Source of the DNA: Sediminibacterium magnilacihabitans
Lineage (GTDB): Bacteria > Bacteroidota > Bacteroidia > Chitinophagales > Chitinophagaceae
DNA: 64,000 nucleotides
Assembly (NCBI GenBank): GCA_002973575.1
Contig: PVEQ01000002.1
Span: forward strand, 248,001-312,000
Reading direction: 5' to 3'
The notes beneath the pieces were generated by a model. The model was given only the letters and a program-made list of their open reading frames with translations. It searched no databases and was not told the DNA's origin. Each line of letters starts with the position of its first letter. Within the stretch, counting starts at the first letter, position 1. Positions 36,188-46,200 of the stretch are shown piece after piece. The translations under genes and the position numbers were made by a program.

Positions 36188-39100
36188 TTATTTCGGCCGC
36201 AGGAATACGGGTTTTTCATTATTCCGCATTACAACCAACAGGTCGCCATATGCTGCAGTATGCACCCATTTCATATCGCGCACTTCACCGCTGATACCTG
36301 ACAGGTTGGGTTGCCGTACATAACGGATCGCTTGTTGCTTACCAGCCTGGAACTGGGCCACTGCCTGCGCATCGTAACGGCCTTCATAAGGAAACACACC
36401 ATAGAAGTTGCCACCCAGTAAGTAACTTCCATTCGAAACATCCGTTCTTGCTCCCCGCTGAAAAGCAAATACTGGAGCCAGTTGCAGATCGGCTGGCAGG
36501 TCCTGCCGCGTGAAATTTCCTTTTCCATCGTTGATAAAAACCGCCGATCCAAGGGTTTCAGCTTTCAATTCTACATAATCTTTGAAAAGATCGTAAAACA
36601 TATAGTCAATGGTTTTACCGGCCACTTCACTGTATTTCAAATAGGCTTTCTTCAATACTGGCAATGCCCTTTCCAGTTCGTCTTTGGCCAGGAAAGTATA
36701 TTCTTTTTTATCTACTGTATACGCCATCACTTGTTCTACAGACCCATTGTTATCGAAGTCTTTTACATACAATTTCAATGGTCCGTTCTTGCCCGTCCAC
36801 AGCTTTGAGTTGTGCCCCCAATTGCCGGCCAGTATGTCTATAGCACCATCTCCGTTAATGTCTGTGGCATACACGGATTGCCATAAACCGGTAGAAGCTG
36901 GTACATCTGTCTCGCTGAACACACCTTTGTGATTGATAAATATCTTCAATGGCATCCACTCTCCTACCACGATCAGGTCCTGCCATCCATCGTGATTGAT
37001 ATCTGCAAAAGTTGCCGAAGTTACCATGCCTATCTTATTCAACGGTATCTTATCATTACCCATCGGCGCAAAATATCCCTTACCGTTGTTAACATAGAGA
37101 CGTGAACTCAATGGCAGACCATAAGCAGTGGGATTGGAAAGACTGCCCACAAAATAATCGAGTCTTCCATCGTTATTGATATCGGCCACTGCCACACAGG
37201 ATTTGTTTTCTGCTACGGGCATGAATGCATTGGTTGATCTGGTGAAATGTCCCTTCCCATCATTGAGGTATAATCGGTCATGGAAAGAAGTGGGTATGGA
37301 CATCACTTCATTACCGCCGCTCACCACATACAGATCTGGATAACCATCGCCATTGGCATCGAAGAAAACAGCATCCACATCTTCGCAGCGAGCATCTTTG
37401 CTGAATACAGCGGTATCTGTAGGTATGAATGATCCATTCCGTTGTTGTATCATCAAAGTACCGCCCTGGCCGCGCGCGCCACAGAGATAGATATCATCCA
37501 GTCCGTCTTTGTTCACATCGGCCACTGCCATTTTGGGGCCGCGGGTGCTTTCTTCATGTGGTATCAGGTACTGCACGTTGAAATCAACAAAATCGTTTTC
37601 CTTGTGCTTCCAGTTGAGCGCAACCTTGCCGGTGAGGTCTTCAAAATTTTCTTTGGGTGATGGGAAGAAAGTTGCCTGTTGAAAAATACCGCCGGCATTT
37701 TTCTGATCAACCAGTAATGGCTGGTTGGCAGGCACATGCCTGATGACCTGGTATTGCTGATCGGGCCATACGATCAACAAGCTGTCAATCGAAGTGGCAT
37801 CGCCCAGTCCAAAGTGCAAACGAGGTTCCGATGATGACTGGAATCCTCTTGTCAGCATCAATTGCTGGTACTGTATCTGGCTGTGTTGGAACAGATACAC
37901 TTTTGCTCCTATCCCATTGGTATTTCCTCCTTTGCCTTTGCAGGCAACCGTGAGCTCATTTTTTTTCGGCGCATTGTTCTTTAGTATCACTGCCGGTGCA
38001 TTGATGCTGTTGATCACAAGGTCGAGTTTTCCGTCGTTGTCAAGATCAGCATAAGCCGCTCCTGTGAAATAACCTCTCATATTACCGGTTCCCCATTCAT
38101 TGCTCACATCTTTGAATGCAAGCTTACCATTTCCCTTGTATAAGAAAGGATGTGAAGCGCCATCGGGCATCGCATCGATGGCCACATCATCGTACTTGTC
38201 TGTCTTGTCCATCCCTTTCAATTTCAGGTCTGAAACAAAACGTACATAGTCGAGGTCTACCGGTCGTTTCACAATACCGCTGCTGATGAACAAATCCTTA
38301 TTCCCATCATTGTCAAAATCGGCAAACAAAGGGCACCAGCTCCAATCGGTGGCTGCAACGCCTGCCTGCAAGCCCAGGTCGCTGAAGCTGATCCCATTGC
38401 CATTATTACGTTGCAGGCAGTTACGTGAGTATTGATCCTGGTAACCATTGAACCCCAGTTTAACTTTGTAAATATCAATGTTCTCATCGCTCCCATATGT
38501 CTTCAACACTTTTTCGTCCTGTGGCAGCATGTCTACTGTTACCACGTCTATTTGCCCATCGTTATTATAGTCGGCGGCATCATTGCCCATACTGAACCGG
38601 CTGTAATGACGAAAATGTTGTGCCCCACTCTCGGTAAACATACCGTTTCCATTGTTGAGATAGTAATAATCGTTTTCATGAAAATCATTACCGATATAAA
38701 TGTCTTCCCATCCATCGTTGTTGAAATCGGCCACTGCAATGCCCAGGCCATATCCCAGGTTGCTTTGAAATATGCCGGCCTCTGCCGATACATCGGTGAA
38801 TTTCTTTGCCGGCGTGTTCAGGTCATTCCTGTACAGGCGATTACCTGAGAGCGAATCATATTTTCTGCGGTTACTGGTATCCACAATATTGGCATGTGGG
38901 TGGTGCGACTGGTTGAGGATGAAACAATCCAGGTCGCCATCATGGTCATAATCGAAAAAAACGGCTTGCGTAGTAAAACAGGAAGCATCCAACCCGTATT
39001 CTTTCGATTGTTCTTTGAACCTGCCATTGCCCTGGTTGATGAATAATTCATTGTGCCCTTTGAGTCCGTACCGGTTGTTCACGGAAGATACATAAATATC

Positions 39101-39481
39101 CAGCAACCCGTCTCCATTCACATCGGCCATGGTAGCGCCAGTGCACCAATCGGCTGTTCCGGCCACGCCTGCTTTATCTGTAATGTCTTCGAACTGGAAA
39201 TTGCCTTTGTTGAGGTATAATTTGTTTTTCCCTTTACTATTGGCGGTAAAATAGATATCGGGTAATCCATCGTTATTGATATCGCCGATGGCTACCCCGC
39301 CACCATTATAGTAGTATAGGTAGTACAATATATTGAAAGCATGTTTTTTTTCAAGGTTGTTGACAAAATCGATATGAGTGGAAGAAGCAGGCAAACTGGT
39401 AAACAGGGTTTCTTTGTGCCCGCAGGAAACAAATGCAAAAGAAGCAAGCAATAAACAATACAACGCAAGACGCATGATCAT
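36188..39481 (-). CDS. FG-GAP/VCBS repeat lipoprotein with ASPIC/UnbV domain
   Basis: A 1097-residue lipoprotein (leader ending 'FAFVSC') with two runs of FG-GAP/VCBS repeats carrying calcium-type loops such as 'DINNDGLPDIYF', 'DVNGDGLLDIYV', 'DFNNDGWEDIYI' and 'DVNKDGLDDIYL'. An ASPIC/UnbV segment lies between the runs, near residues 515-595 ('NGIGAKVYLF', 'SEPRLHFGLGDATSIDSLLIVWP' in part). It probably folds as two beta-propellers on the cell surface. The function is unknown; such proteins are frequent near SusC/D genes and multihaem cytochromes. Its start overlaps the cytochrome stop (ATGA), so the two are translated together and likely interact. Confidence 0.85.
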   Translation of the reverse strand: MIMRLALYCLLLASFAFVSCGHKETLFTSLPASSTHIDFVNNLEKKHAFNILYYLYYYNGGGVAIGDINNDGLPDIYFTANSKGKNKLYLNKGNFQFEDITDKAGVAGTADWCTGATMADVNGDGLLDIYVSSVNNRYGLKGHNELFINQGNGRFKEQSKEYGLDASCFTTQAVFFDYDHDGDLDCFILNQSHHPHANIVDTSNRRKYDSLSGNRLYRNDLNTPAKKFTDVSAEAGIFQSNLGYGLGIAVADFNNDGWEDIYIGNDFHENDYYYLNNGNGMFTESGAQHFRHYSRFSMGNDAADYNNDGQIDVVTVDMLPQDEKVLKTYGSDENIDIYKVKLGFNGYQDQYSRNCLQRNNGNGISFSDLGLQAGVAATDWSWCPLFADFDNDGNKDLFISSGIVKRPVDLDYVRFVSDLKLKGMDKTDKYDDVAIDAMPDGASHPFLYKGNGKLAFKDVSNEWGTGNMRGYFTGAAYADLDNDGKLDLVINSINAPAVILKNNAPKKNELTVACKGKGGNTNGIGAKVYLFQHSQIQYQQLMLTRGFQSSSEPRLHFGLGDATSIDSLLIVWPDQQYQVIRHVPANQPLLVDQKNAGGIFQQATFFPSPKENFEDLTGKVALNWKHKENDFVDFNVQYLIPHEESTRGPKMAVADVNKDGLDDIYLCGARGQGGTLMIQQRNGSFIPTDTAVFSKDARCEDVDAVFFDANGDGYPDLYVVSGGNEVMSIPTSFHDRLYLNDGKGHFTRSTNAFMPVAENKSCVAVADINNDGRLDYFVGSLSNPTAYGLPLSSRLYVNNGKGYFAPMGNDKIPLNKIGMVTSATFADINHDGWQDLIVVGEWMPLKIFINHKGVFSETDVPASTGLWQSVYATDINGDGAIDILAGNWGHNSKLWTGKNGPLKLYVKDFDNNGSVEQVMAYTVDKKEYTFLAKDELERALPVLKKAYLKYSEVAGKTIDYMFYDLFKDYVELKAETLGSAVFINDGKGNFTRQDLPADLQLAPVFAFQRGARTDVSNGSYLLGGNFYGVFPYEGRYDAQAVAQFQAGKQQAIRYVRQPNLSGISGEVRDMKWVHTAAYGDLLVVMRNNEKPVFLRPK

Positions 39482-40716
39482 AGTTTTTTAAAATGATTGG
39501 TTTCTTCAGGATACACAGTGATAAAATGAGTATGCATCTTGATGGCAGTGGGCGTAGTGGCCCCTTCCAGCAATACAGCGATGCTCCTGGAAGTTTGTTT
39601 CGGCATATGGCAACTGATACAATCCTGTTTGATACCTGTTACCACCTGGTGATTGATTTTACTGAAATGCTCATGTACCGTACTATGACAACTCATACAA
39701 CGCTGGGAAAAAACCACGGTCTGTCCTTTTTCGTTGGCATGCGCATCATGACAGGTATTGCAGGTAAGGGTATTACTCATGGTAAAACACTTACTCTGTT
39801 TCAGCAAGCCATATTGATTACCGTGCACATCAATGCCGGAAAGAGTTTGCATGCCGCTTGTATCCCAGGTAAAATACCTGGCCAGGCTGTCACCTGCTGT
39901 AAAGCTGAAAGATGGTTGCGTTTTCTGCAACCTGCCCCCATGGCACAATGCGCAAAGATCAAGCAACTGCCGGCGGTTAAACTTTGCAGGATTGATGATG
40001 AACCTGGCTTCTTTGGCTTCAGGATGTTTTGTTTGAAAGGCAACGTGTTCCGCGGCAGGACCGTGGCATTTCTCGCAACTGATACCATAGATCATTTTAT
40101 TGGCATCGAAACTTTCCCCTTTTGCGTCGGGCGTTGAAACCACCTGGCTGAAGGTTGTATGGCATTCCATGCAACGCGATGTAATGGGCCGGTTGAATGC
40201 AGGTTGATAAGGATAGCCCGGACTGTTGCACCATTGGTCATTGGCGGTAAAATAGGTGATCGGTAATTGAACCAGCCTGTCGTTTACCCATGAGAGATAA
40301 GATTGACCCTTGGTGGCAGAGCCGATTACGATATCGAACCGGCGGCGTTTTTTTTCAACGCCGTTCACATAAGCCACCTGGTAATATTTTCCATCCGTAT
40401 TTTTTTCCATGGCAACGACGGTACCGTTACTGAAATCAAAACTATTGCGCCCGCTCTCAAAACTGCCCTTTATGTTTTTTTCAGAAGCGATTCCCGAGGT
40501 AAGATAATGTGCGCTGTGCAGGTGTTTTTCGTATGCGTTTTTATGACAACCTGTGCAGGAAGCAGAACCGGCAAAGGCTGTAAACCCGGGTGGACGGGCG
40601 GTTTGTGCTGCGTGATTATCCTTGTCAACACACCGGGCCAGTAAAAAAATACCCAGCGTGATCGATGAAATCATCAACAACGATCTTTTACCCTGTATGT
40701 TGTTTTTTAAACCCAT
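39478..40716 (-). CDS. Heptahaem c-type cytochrome, membrane-anchored
   Basis: The 412-residue protein has seven CxxCH haem-binding motifs: CTGCH, CMECH, CEKCH, CALCH, CNTCH, CMSCH and CISCH. The N-terminus has a single hydrophobic segment ('MISSITLGIFLLARC'), which may be a lipoprotein signal with an unusual Arg before Cys or a membrane anchor. I choose ATG 40716: an in-frame ATG at 40767 lies beyond the strong hairpin at 40731-40761 and would put that hairpin inside the coding region. Haem attachment means export to the periplasm or surface. No catalytic family is recognised; it resembles cytochrome c554-type electron carriers. It is coupled to the FG-GAP gene. Confidence 0.85.
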   Translation of the reverse strand: MGLKNNIQGKRSLLMISSITLGIFLLARCVDKDNHAAQTARPPGFTAFAGSASCTGCHKNAYEKHLHSAHYLTSGIASEKNIKGSFESGRNSFDFSNGTVVAMEKNTDGKYYQVAYVNGVEKKRRRFDIVIGSATKGQSYLSWVNDRLVQLPITYFTANDQWCNSPGYPYQPAFNRPITSRCMECHTTFSQVVSTPDAKGESFDANKMIYGISCEKCHGPAAEHVAFQTKHPEAKEARFIINPAKFNRRQLLDLCALCHGGRLQKTQPSFSFTAGDSLARYFTWDTSGMQTLSGIDVHGNQYGLLKQSKCFTMSNTLTCNTCHDAHANEKGQTVVFSQRCMSCHSTVHEHFSKINHQVVTGIKQDCISCHMPKQTSRSIAVLLEGATTPTAIKMHTHFITVYPEETNHFKKL

Positions 40717-40730
40717 ACACAAGCTAATGT

Positions 40731-40761
40731 AAGAGGGCTGCACAGAGATGGCAGCCCTCTT
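40731..40761. terminator. Strong hairpin between LamG and cytochrome genes
   Basis: AAGAGGGCTGC (40731-40741) and GCAGCCCTCTT (40751-40761) form a perfect 11-bp stem with a 9-base loop. T-runs are best on the plus strand (40760-40764). On the minus strand an A-run precedes the stem and only a short T follows. It lies 25 bases after the LamG gene and probably ends or attenuates the SusCD-LamG transcript. Confidence 0.65.
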
Positions 40762-40785
40762 TTTCATATAACCTTTCTAAAACGA

Positions 40786-41655
40786 TTACAATTTACTGTT
40801 GTACAAAGCCTGCACTTCCGATGCACTGAGGGCTTTGCCATATAGCCTGAACTGGTCAAGACCACCCTGCCAGGATTGTATCCAGTCGTCTGTAGGAGCG
40901 CCATTACCTAAGTTAGCATGTTTGTTCCATCCGCCCAGTACAAATCCGTAAATATTAGCAAAGCTGAGGGCGCCACGGGGAGTGCCATTGTTGGTGACAT
41001 TGGTTTGCGATGGCTTCAGGTTAGTCAGTGGCTTACCATCTACATAGTAGTTCAACATAGACGTGCTCTGGTCGTACACAAACACAACATGATGCCAATC
41101 GCCATTCAGCAGGTTACCAGGCATCCTTCCGTTGGATGGTGTAAACTCGAACCATTGGTCCTGTACTGCCAGTTTCACAACGGCATCGGTTGATGTAGAG
41201 CCGGCGCCCTGGTGATCAACCAATGCAAACAATGCACTCTGGTGCCAATAATCCTTGGAAGCCAGGGAAAACAAAAACTGCGGGCTTCCTACCGGCACCG
41301 AGTTCTTTTCCCAGAAGGCAATGGTAAAGCTGGTGGCTTTGGAAAAATCATTGGCCGACGCATAAGAGATGGCTTTCTGACTTACTCCCTGCACTGCTTT
41401 ACCGGAAACACCGGGAATGGAAGTAAACGGGTTTACGGAAGGGAAATTGGCCCGGATACTGTCTACAGCATTCATCAGGGGATCAGGCGTCGTTCCATCG
41501 AAAGCCGTATAAAATTTCAACGGCCCTCCCGGAGGATTGGCATCCTTGGGATAATCGCCCAATGCAGGCCGATCGAGTTTCTGACAACCTCCGATGGTAA
41601 TGCCTAATGCGAGTAAGCAAGCAATGCGATTGAATAATTTATATCTGAGATGCAT
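40786..41655 (-). CDS. LamG/concanavalin-like domain lipoprotein, probable surface glycan-binding protein
   Basis: The 289-residue protein has a lipoprotein leader ending 'ITIGGC' and a LamG_3-type jelly roll from about residue 70 to 289: 'SFTIAFWEKN', 'GDWHHVVFVYDQSTSMLNYYVDGKPL' (in part), 'GGLDQFRLYGKALSASEVQALYN'. This last block is the standard LamG ending. The start 41655 is chosen because longer frames reach into the SusD gene and lack the leader. It is third in the SusC-SusD-LamG order, the usual place of SusE/SusF-type surface glycan-binding proteins, so glycan binding is inferred. Confidence 0.82.
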   Translation of the reverse strand: MHLRYKLFNRIACLLALGITIGGCQKLDRPALGDYPKDANPPGGPLKFYTAFDGTTPDPLMNAVDSIRANFPSVNPFTSIPGVSGKAVQGVSQKAISYASANDFSKATSFTIAFWEKNSVPVGSPQFLFSLASKDYWHQSALFALVDHQGAGSTSTDAVVKLAVQDQWFEFTPSNGRMPGNLLNGDWHHVVFVYDQSTSMLNYYVDGKPLTNLKPSQTNVTNNGTPRGALSFANIYGFVLGGWNKHANLGNGAPTDDWIQSWQGGLDQFRLYGKALSASEVQALYNSKL

Positions 41656-41687
41656 AATGATGAGTTTTATCAATGAACGAAATGGAA

Positions 41688-43268
41688 TTACCATTCGGGG
41701 TTTTGTTTTAACACGCCTCCCGACAAATCGATGGCTTTCTGCGGTATGGGATAGAACCGGCAACGGTTGGTATAGCCCAATGGACCAAGCGTACTCAATG
41801 CATCATTCCAACGCACCAGGTCGTAAAAACGATAGCCTTCCATCGCAAATTCAAACCTTCTTTCATTCTTGATGGCCGTGCGCATTTGCGCCTGGCTCAC
41901 AAAAGGTACAACAGGAACAATGGTTCGCGCGGGCCCGAGGTTACCACTCGCCCGGTTCCTGATCTTTTCCAGATTCGCCGCAGCAGTGGCACCGTCGCCC
42001 GATTCATTGGCTGCTTCAGCCAGCATCAGGACCACATCTGCATACCGCAGTATGCGGTGGTTGATCCAGGGAGCTTGCCCATTGTTATTGATGAAACCCG
42101 TAAACTGTCGCATGGCAGGATCTGAATACACTTTTTTATTCCAGTATTTCCGTGCAATACCTCCATTGGCTTCCAGTGCATCATAAGGCGGCAGTGTGGC
42201 ACCATACCCTCCCTGGTCAGGTCCGCCATCGTATTGTCCGGAATACAGGATGGTAGCAGGTTTGCGGGGATCTGTGCTGTCCCACGCGTCAATCAGATTC
42301 TGTGTAGGTGTGTTCCATCCCCATCCCAGGTTCCATTCGAGTCCGGCTCCACCCTGACGAACATTCTGACAAGTACCCCAGAATGTACCGTTGTCTGCCG
42401 CGCTATTGCTTTGTGCATTCTGTCCGTCGTTGGCCTGCATTTCCCAGATCGATTCAGGGCCGTTCTTACCAGCTCCGTTCAATCCATCCTTCCAGATGTC
42501 TGTGAACTTGGGGGTCAATGAATATACACCGGAAGAGATCACTTCATTACAAGTGGAGATCACTTTGGCCCAGTTCTGCCGGAACAAATAGGTTTGCGCC
42601 CATAAAGTATTGGCGGCTCCCCTGGTGAGCCTGCCCGGATAATTTCCGTAAGCGGCACTGGTCAATGGCAAATACTTAACAGCCACTGTCAGGTTCGAAT
42701 CAATGAAAGCATAGATGGCCGATGCCGGCGACTTCGGCCTGATGGCATCGGAAGGTTTGCTTACCAGGTAATTGATCAATGGCACATCACCATAGGTCTT
42801 TACCAGTTCAAAATAAGCGTATGCACGGAAAAAGCAAGCCTCTCCTACGTTACGCAAAGACGCATCGTCTGTCACGTTCTGGCTTTGCGCTGTGTACAGG
42901 GCTTTATTGGCCTGGTTGATCATAGTATAGTGATCGTTCCAGTAAGTATTGGGAGCCCAGTCGTCTTTCGAATAGTTGAAATGATCGAATTCTGAAACCA
43001 CTTCTGCACCATCTGTAAGGCTGCTGCCTTTTTCTGCATCGTCGTCACGGATGCTGTGAAAGTCGAGCCATGGCAACGTAGAAAAACCTGCGGAAGTGCG
43101 TAAAGTAAAATACATGCCATATACCTGGCTTTCCAATGTACCCTGGTGTAAATCATCCAGCGTAGCTGTGAGTGGTTTTCGGTCGAGAAACTTTGTACAT
43201 CCTGCCATTATCATCATGATGGGGAGCACCAGCAGAGCGACCCATCCTTTCTTCATATATTTTTTCAT
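41688..43268 (-). CDS. SusD/RagB family surface lipoprotein
   Basis: A 526-residue lipoprotein (leader ending 'MIMAGC', then 'TKFLDRKPL') of the SusD family, which caps the SusC channel and binds glycan. Family features include 'YFELVKTYGDVPLI' near 155, 'RLTRGAANTLWAQTYLF' near 213 and the ending 'DLVRWNDA' and 'LKQNPEW'. TPR-like helices dominate. It starts 30 bases after SusC on the same strand. Substrate is not readable; neighbouring GH29 and GH78 genes suggest fucose- or rhamnose-containing plant or microbial glycans. Confidence 0.95.
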   Translation of the reverse strand: MKKYMKKGWVALLVLPIMMIMAGCTKFLDRKPLTATLDDLHQGTLESQVYGMYFTLRTSAGFSTLPWLDFHSIRDDDAEKGSSLTDGAEVVSEFDHFNYSKDDWAPNTYWNDHYTMINQANKALYTAQSQNVTDDASLRNVGEACFFRAYAYFELVKTYGDVPLINYLVSKPSDAIRPKSPASAIYAFIDSNLTVAVKYLPLTSAAYGNYPGRLTRGAANTLWAQTYLFRQNWAKVISTCNEVISSGVYSLTPKFTDIWKDGLNGAGKNGPESIWEMQANDGQNAQSNSAADNGTFWGTCQNVRQGGAGLEWNLGWGWNTPTQNLIDAWDSTDPRKPATILYSGQYDGGPDQGGYGATLPPYDALEANGGIARKYWNKKVYSDPAMRQFTGFINNNGQAPWINHRILRYADVVLMLAEAANESGDGATAAANLEKIRNRASGNLGPARTIVPVVPFVSQAQMRTAIKNERRFEFAMEGYRFYDLVRWNDALSTLGPLGYTNRCRFYPIPQKAIDLSGGVLKQNPEW

Positions 43269-43298
43269 ACCTAAAGAATTAATGGTTTAATGAGTTGT

Positions 43299-46200
43299 TT
43301 AAAAACTAACATTGATACCAAACGTGGTTATCATCGGGATCGCGCCACCGGCATTGTCGTATCCGAATGCGGTGCCATCTCCACCAAATTCTGGTGTATA
43401 ACCGGAGTTGTTTTTCCAAGTCTTCAGATTCTGCACGTTCACGAATGCACGCAAATTCCTGGCGTGTATTTTTGAAATCACAGCCTGACCGAAGTTATAC
43501 GCCAATTGGAGGTTCCTGATCCTGACATAACTTCCATCTTCAATACTATAGGTAGAACCCAGGTAATTGATACGGTTGGCCTGGCTTACGATGGGCACCC
43601 AGTTGGAAGTACCCGCTCCATGCCAGCGGTTGATCTTGTCGGCAGCGTAATTCACGCGCTGGAACGGCGATTCAAGCGCACCCCAGCCTCTCCATACCTG
43701 GTTACCATATACACCATTCACATCTACACTTAAGCTCAGTCCCTTGTAATTCAGTGTTACAGAGCCTCCATAAGTAAACTTGGGCGTAGGGTTACCGATC
43801 ATGGTACGGTCATCAGTCGTTATCACTTTATCGCCATTCACATCCTGGTATTTGAAATCGCCGGGTCCGTAAGCTCCCAAAGCTGCTTGTACAGGCGATT
43901 TCAGCACATCTGCATAGCTCTGGAAAATGCCCGCTACACGGTAACCATAGAAATAAGCGATGGGTTTACCAGGTTCGGTCCTGCTCTCTGCAGCACCATT
44001 GTTATAAAAATTCCTGGAGAGTACGCCGGTAGGCAGATCAGGACTCAGGCTCAACACTTTGTTTTTCAGGAATGTGATGTTTCCACCCACATTCAATGAA
44101 AAATCACGGGAAAGATTTTGACTCCACATGGCCGAGAATTCTTCACCCCAGTTGCGCAAACTTCCTCCGTTCACCAGTTCGTTTTTCAAACCCAGTGCAG
44201 ACCTGTCCACATAAGTCATCAGGTCGTTGGTGGTTTTGTTGAAATAATTGAATTCAAAGTGTAAGCGGTTCTGAAAAGCGCTCAATTCCACGCCGATCTC
44301 CTGTGCAGATACGGTTTCCCATTTCAGGTTTGGATTGGGAATATATTCCGGATCAGCTGCTGTGTACACATTGGTGCCGAACACTGCATTGGCGCCACTG
44401 TTCAGGTTGGGATAGAAAGGATAGTTGAGCGGCGTACCATCCAGGCGTGATGCCGTCTGGTTGCCCAATACACCTACTGATCCCTTGAGCTTTACGAAAT
44501 CGAAAATATGCTGGTTACGCATGAAGTCTTCCTTGGTCATTTCCCATCCGGCACCAACTGCCCAGAAATTCTGGTGACGATTAGCAGCCGGAAGCCTGGA
44601 AGAAGCATCATCCCTGAAAGAAGCGTTCAGGAAATATTTACCATTGTAATTGTACAAGGCCCTTGCCAGTAAAGAAACAGTACTGTATTCACTCTGGCTT
44701 GAAGTAGCCTGTGTAGTAGTAGGATCCTGGAAGCCGTTGGAAACATACCAGAAACGGGGATCATTGGGGATAGGCAGCGCAGTGGCAGCGGTACTTTGAC
44801 TAACCTTACCAGTACGGTTGAAATTACCGAAGTAATAGGTAGTGAAACCACCGATGGCTGTTATATTATGCGCACCATAGTTCTTCTTGAAAGTAAGGAT
44901 ATGATCTTGTTGAAATTTGCGCCAGGTATTATCATCTTCCCGCACCTGTGTAACCTGGCTGTAGAGATAAGGCTGGTTGTTCACAGGATTGTAAGCCATG
45001 TACAGCGGTGTGTATTGCCTGCGGTTCACCGTGCTCACATCTGCATAGAAAGTAGAACGCAGTGTAAAGTATTTGAGAAAATTAATCTCACCATACATAC
45101 TTCCCACATACCTGTATTCAATATTCTTTGTTTTATCCCATTCATTTTCCAGTTGTACCAACGGGTTTACCACGCCTGCCGATTGCAAAGCAGTATTCAG
45201 ACCTGAATAAAGTGCAGTGTTAATTGTATCCGTACCATACGGGTTCTTGATACGGAACTGTTTGGTATCAGCAGAAACCATCGGTACTACTTTGCGGGCT
45301 GCGTCAAGCACCCAGCCAGCATCGTATGGATTGTCCTGTCGTGTGGTATTCAGGTTCACTCCAACCTTGATGCCTTTGGTAACCTTGTATTCATCGCTGA
45401 AAGAAAGCAACATTTTCTCCAGCTTCTCATGTTTGATGATACCTTCATCACTCACATAACCCAGCCCCAGGTTGAACTTGTTCTTCTCTGTGCTTCCGGA
45501 GATACTTAGGTTATTGGTATTGAACTGGCCTACACGTGTAACCGCATCGATCCAGTCGGTATTGGCATTGAGCCCTGTATAATCGAATGGCGTAGTAATA
45601 CCGTTGTTGGCGTTTTCTTCAGCAAACAATGTTTTGAAAGTAGCGGCATCGGCCATTTTGATCTTATCAACCAGTTTTTTGAAGCCATAGCTGGTATTGA
45701 AACTCACTACAGTCTGTCCAACCTTGGCTTTCTTGGTAGTGATAGCGATCACACCGGTAGCACCTTTCACACCGAAGATGGCCAGTGAAGAGGGGTCTTT
45801 CAGTATCTCGATGGATTCTATGTCATTGGGGTTGATATAATCGATGTTGTCGTTAAAAATGCCATCTACAACATAAAGCGGGTGTACCTGGCCAATACTC
45901 ACAGTACCGCGAATACGGATATCGGGTTGTCCACCTGGCGTACCATTGTTCACCACGGAAAGACCAGCTACCTTACCTTGCAAAGAAGCCACCGGGTTGG
46001 TATTGGGACGATCCGCCACCTCTTTGCCTTCTACTTTAACGATACTTCCTGTCAGGTCTCTTTTATTGGCAGTACCATAACCGATCACCACTACCTGATC
46101 CATAATCTTCTCGCTTTGTTTCAAACTCACATTGATCTTTGACCGGCCATTCAATGGCATCTCTACTGTTTCATAACCTACATAGGAAATGATCAGTGTG

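Noticed and set aside
40717..40767. Start of the cytochrome gene at 40767
   Set aside because: It would place a perfect 11-bp hairpin inside the first codons, and the 17 added residues do not form a better signal peptide.
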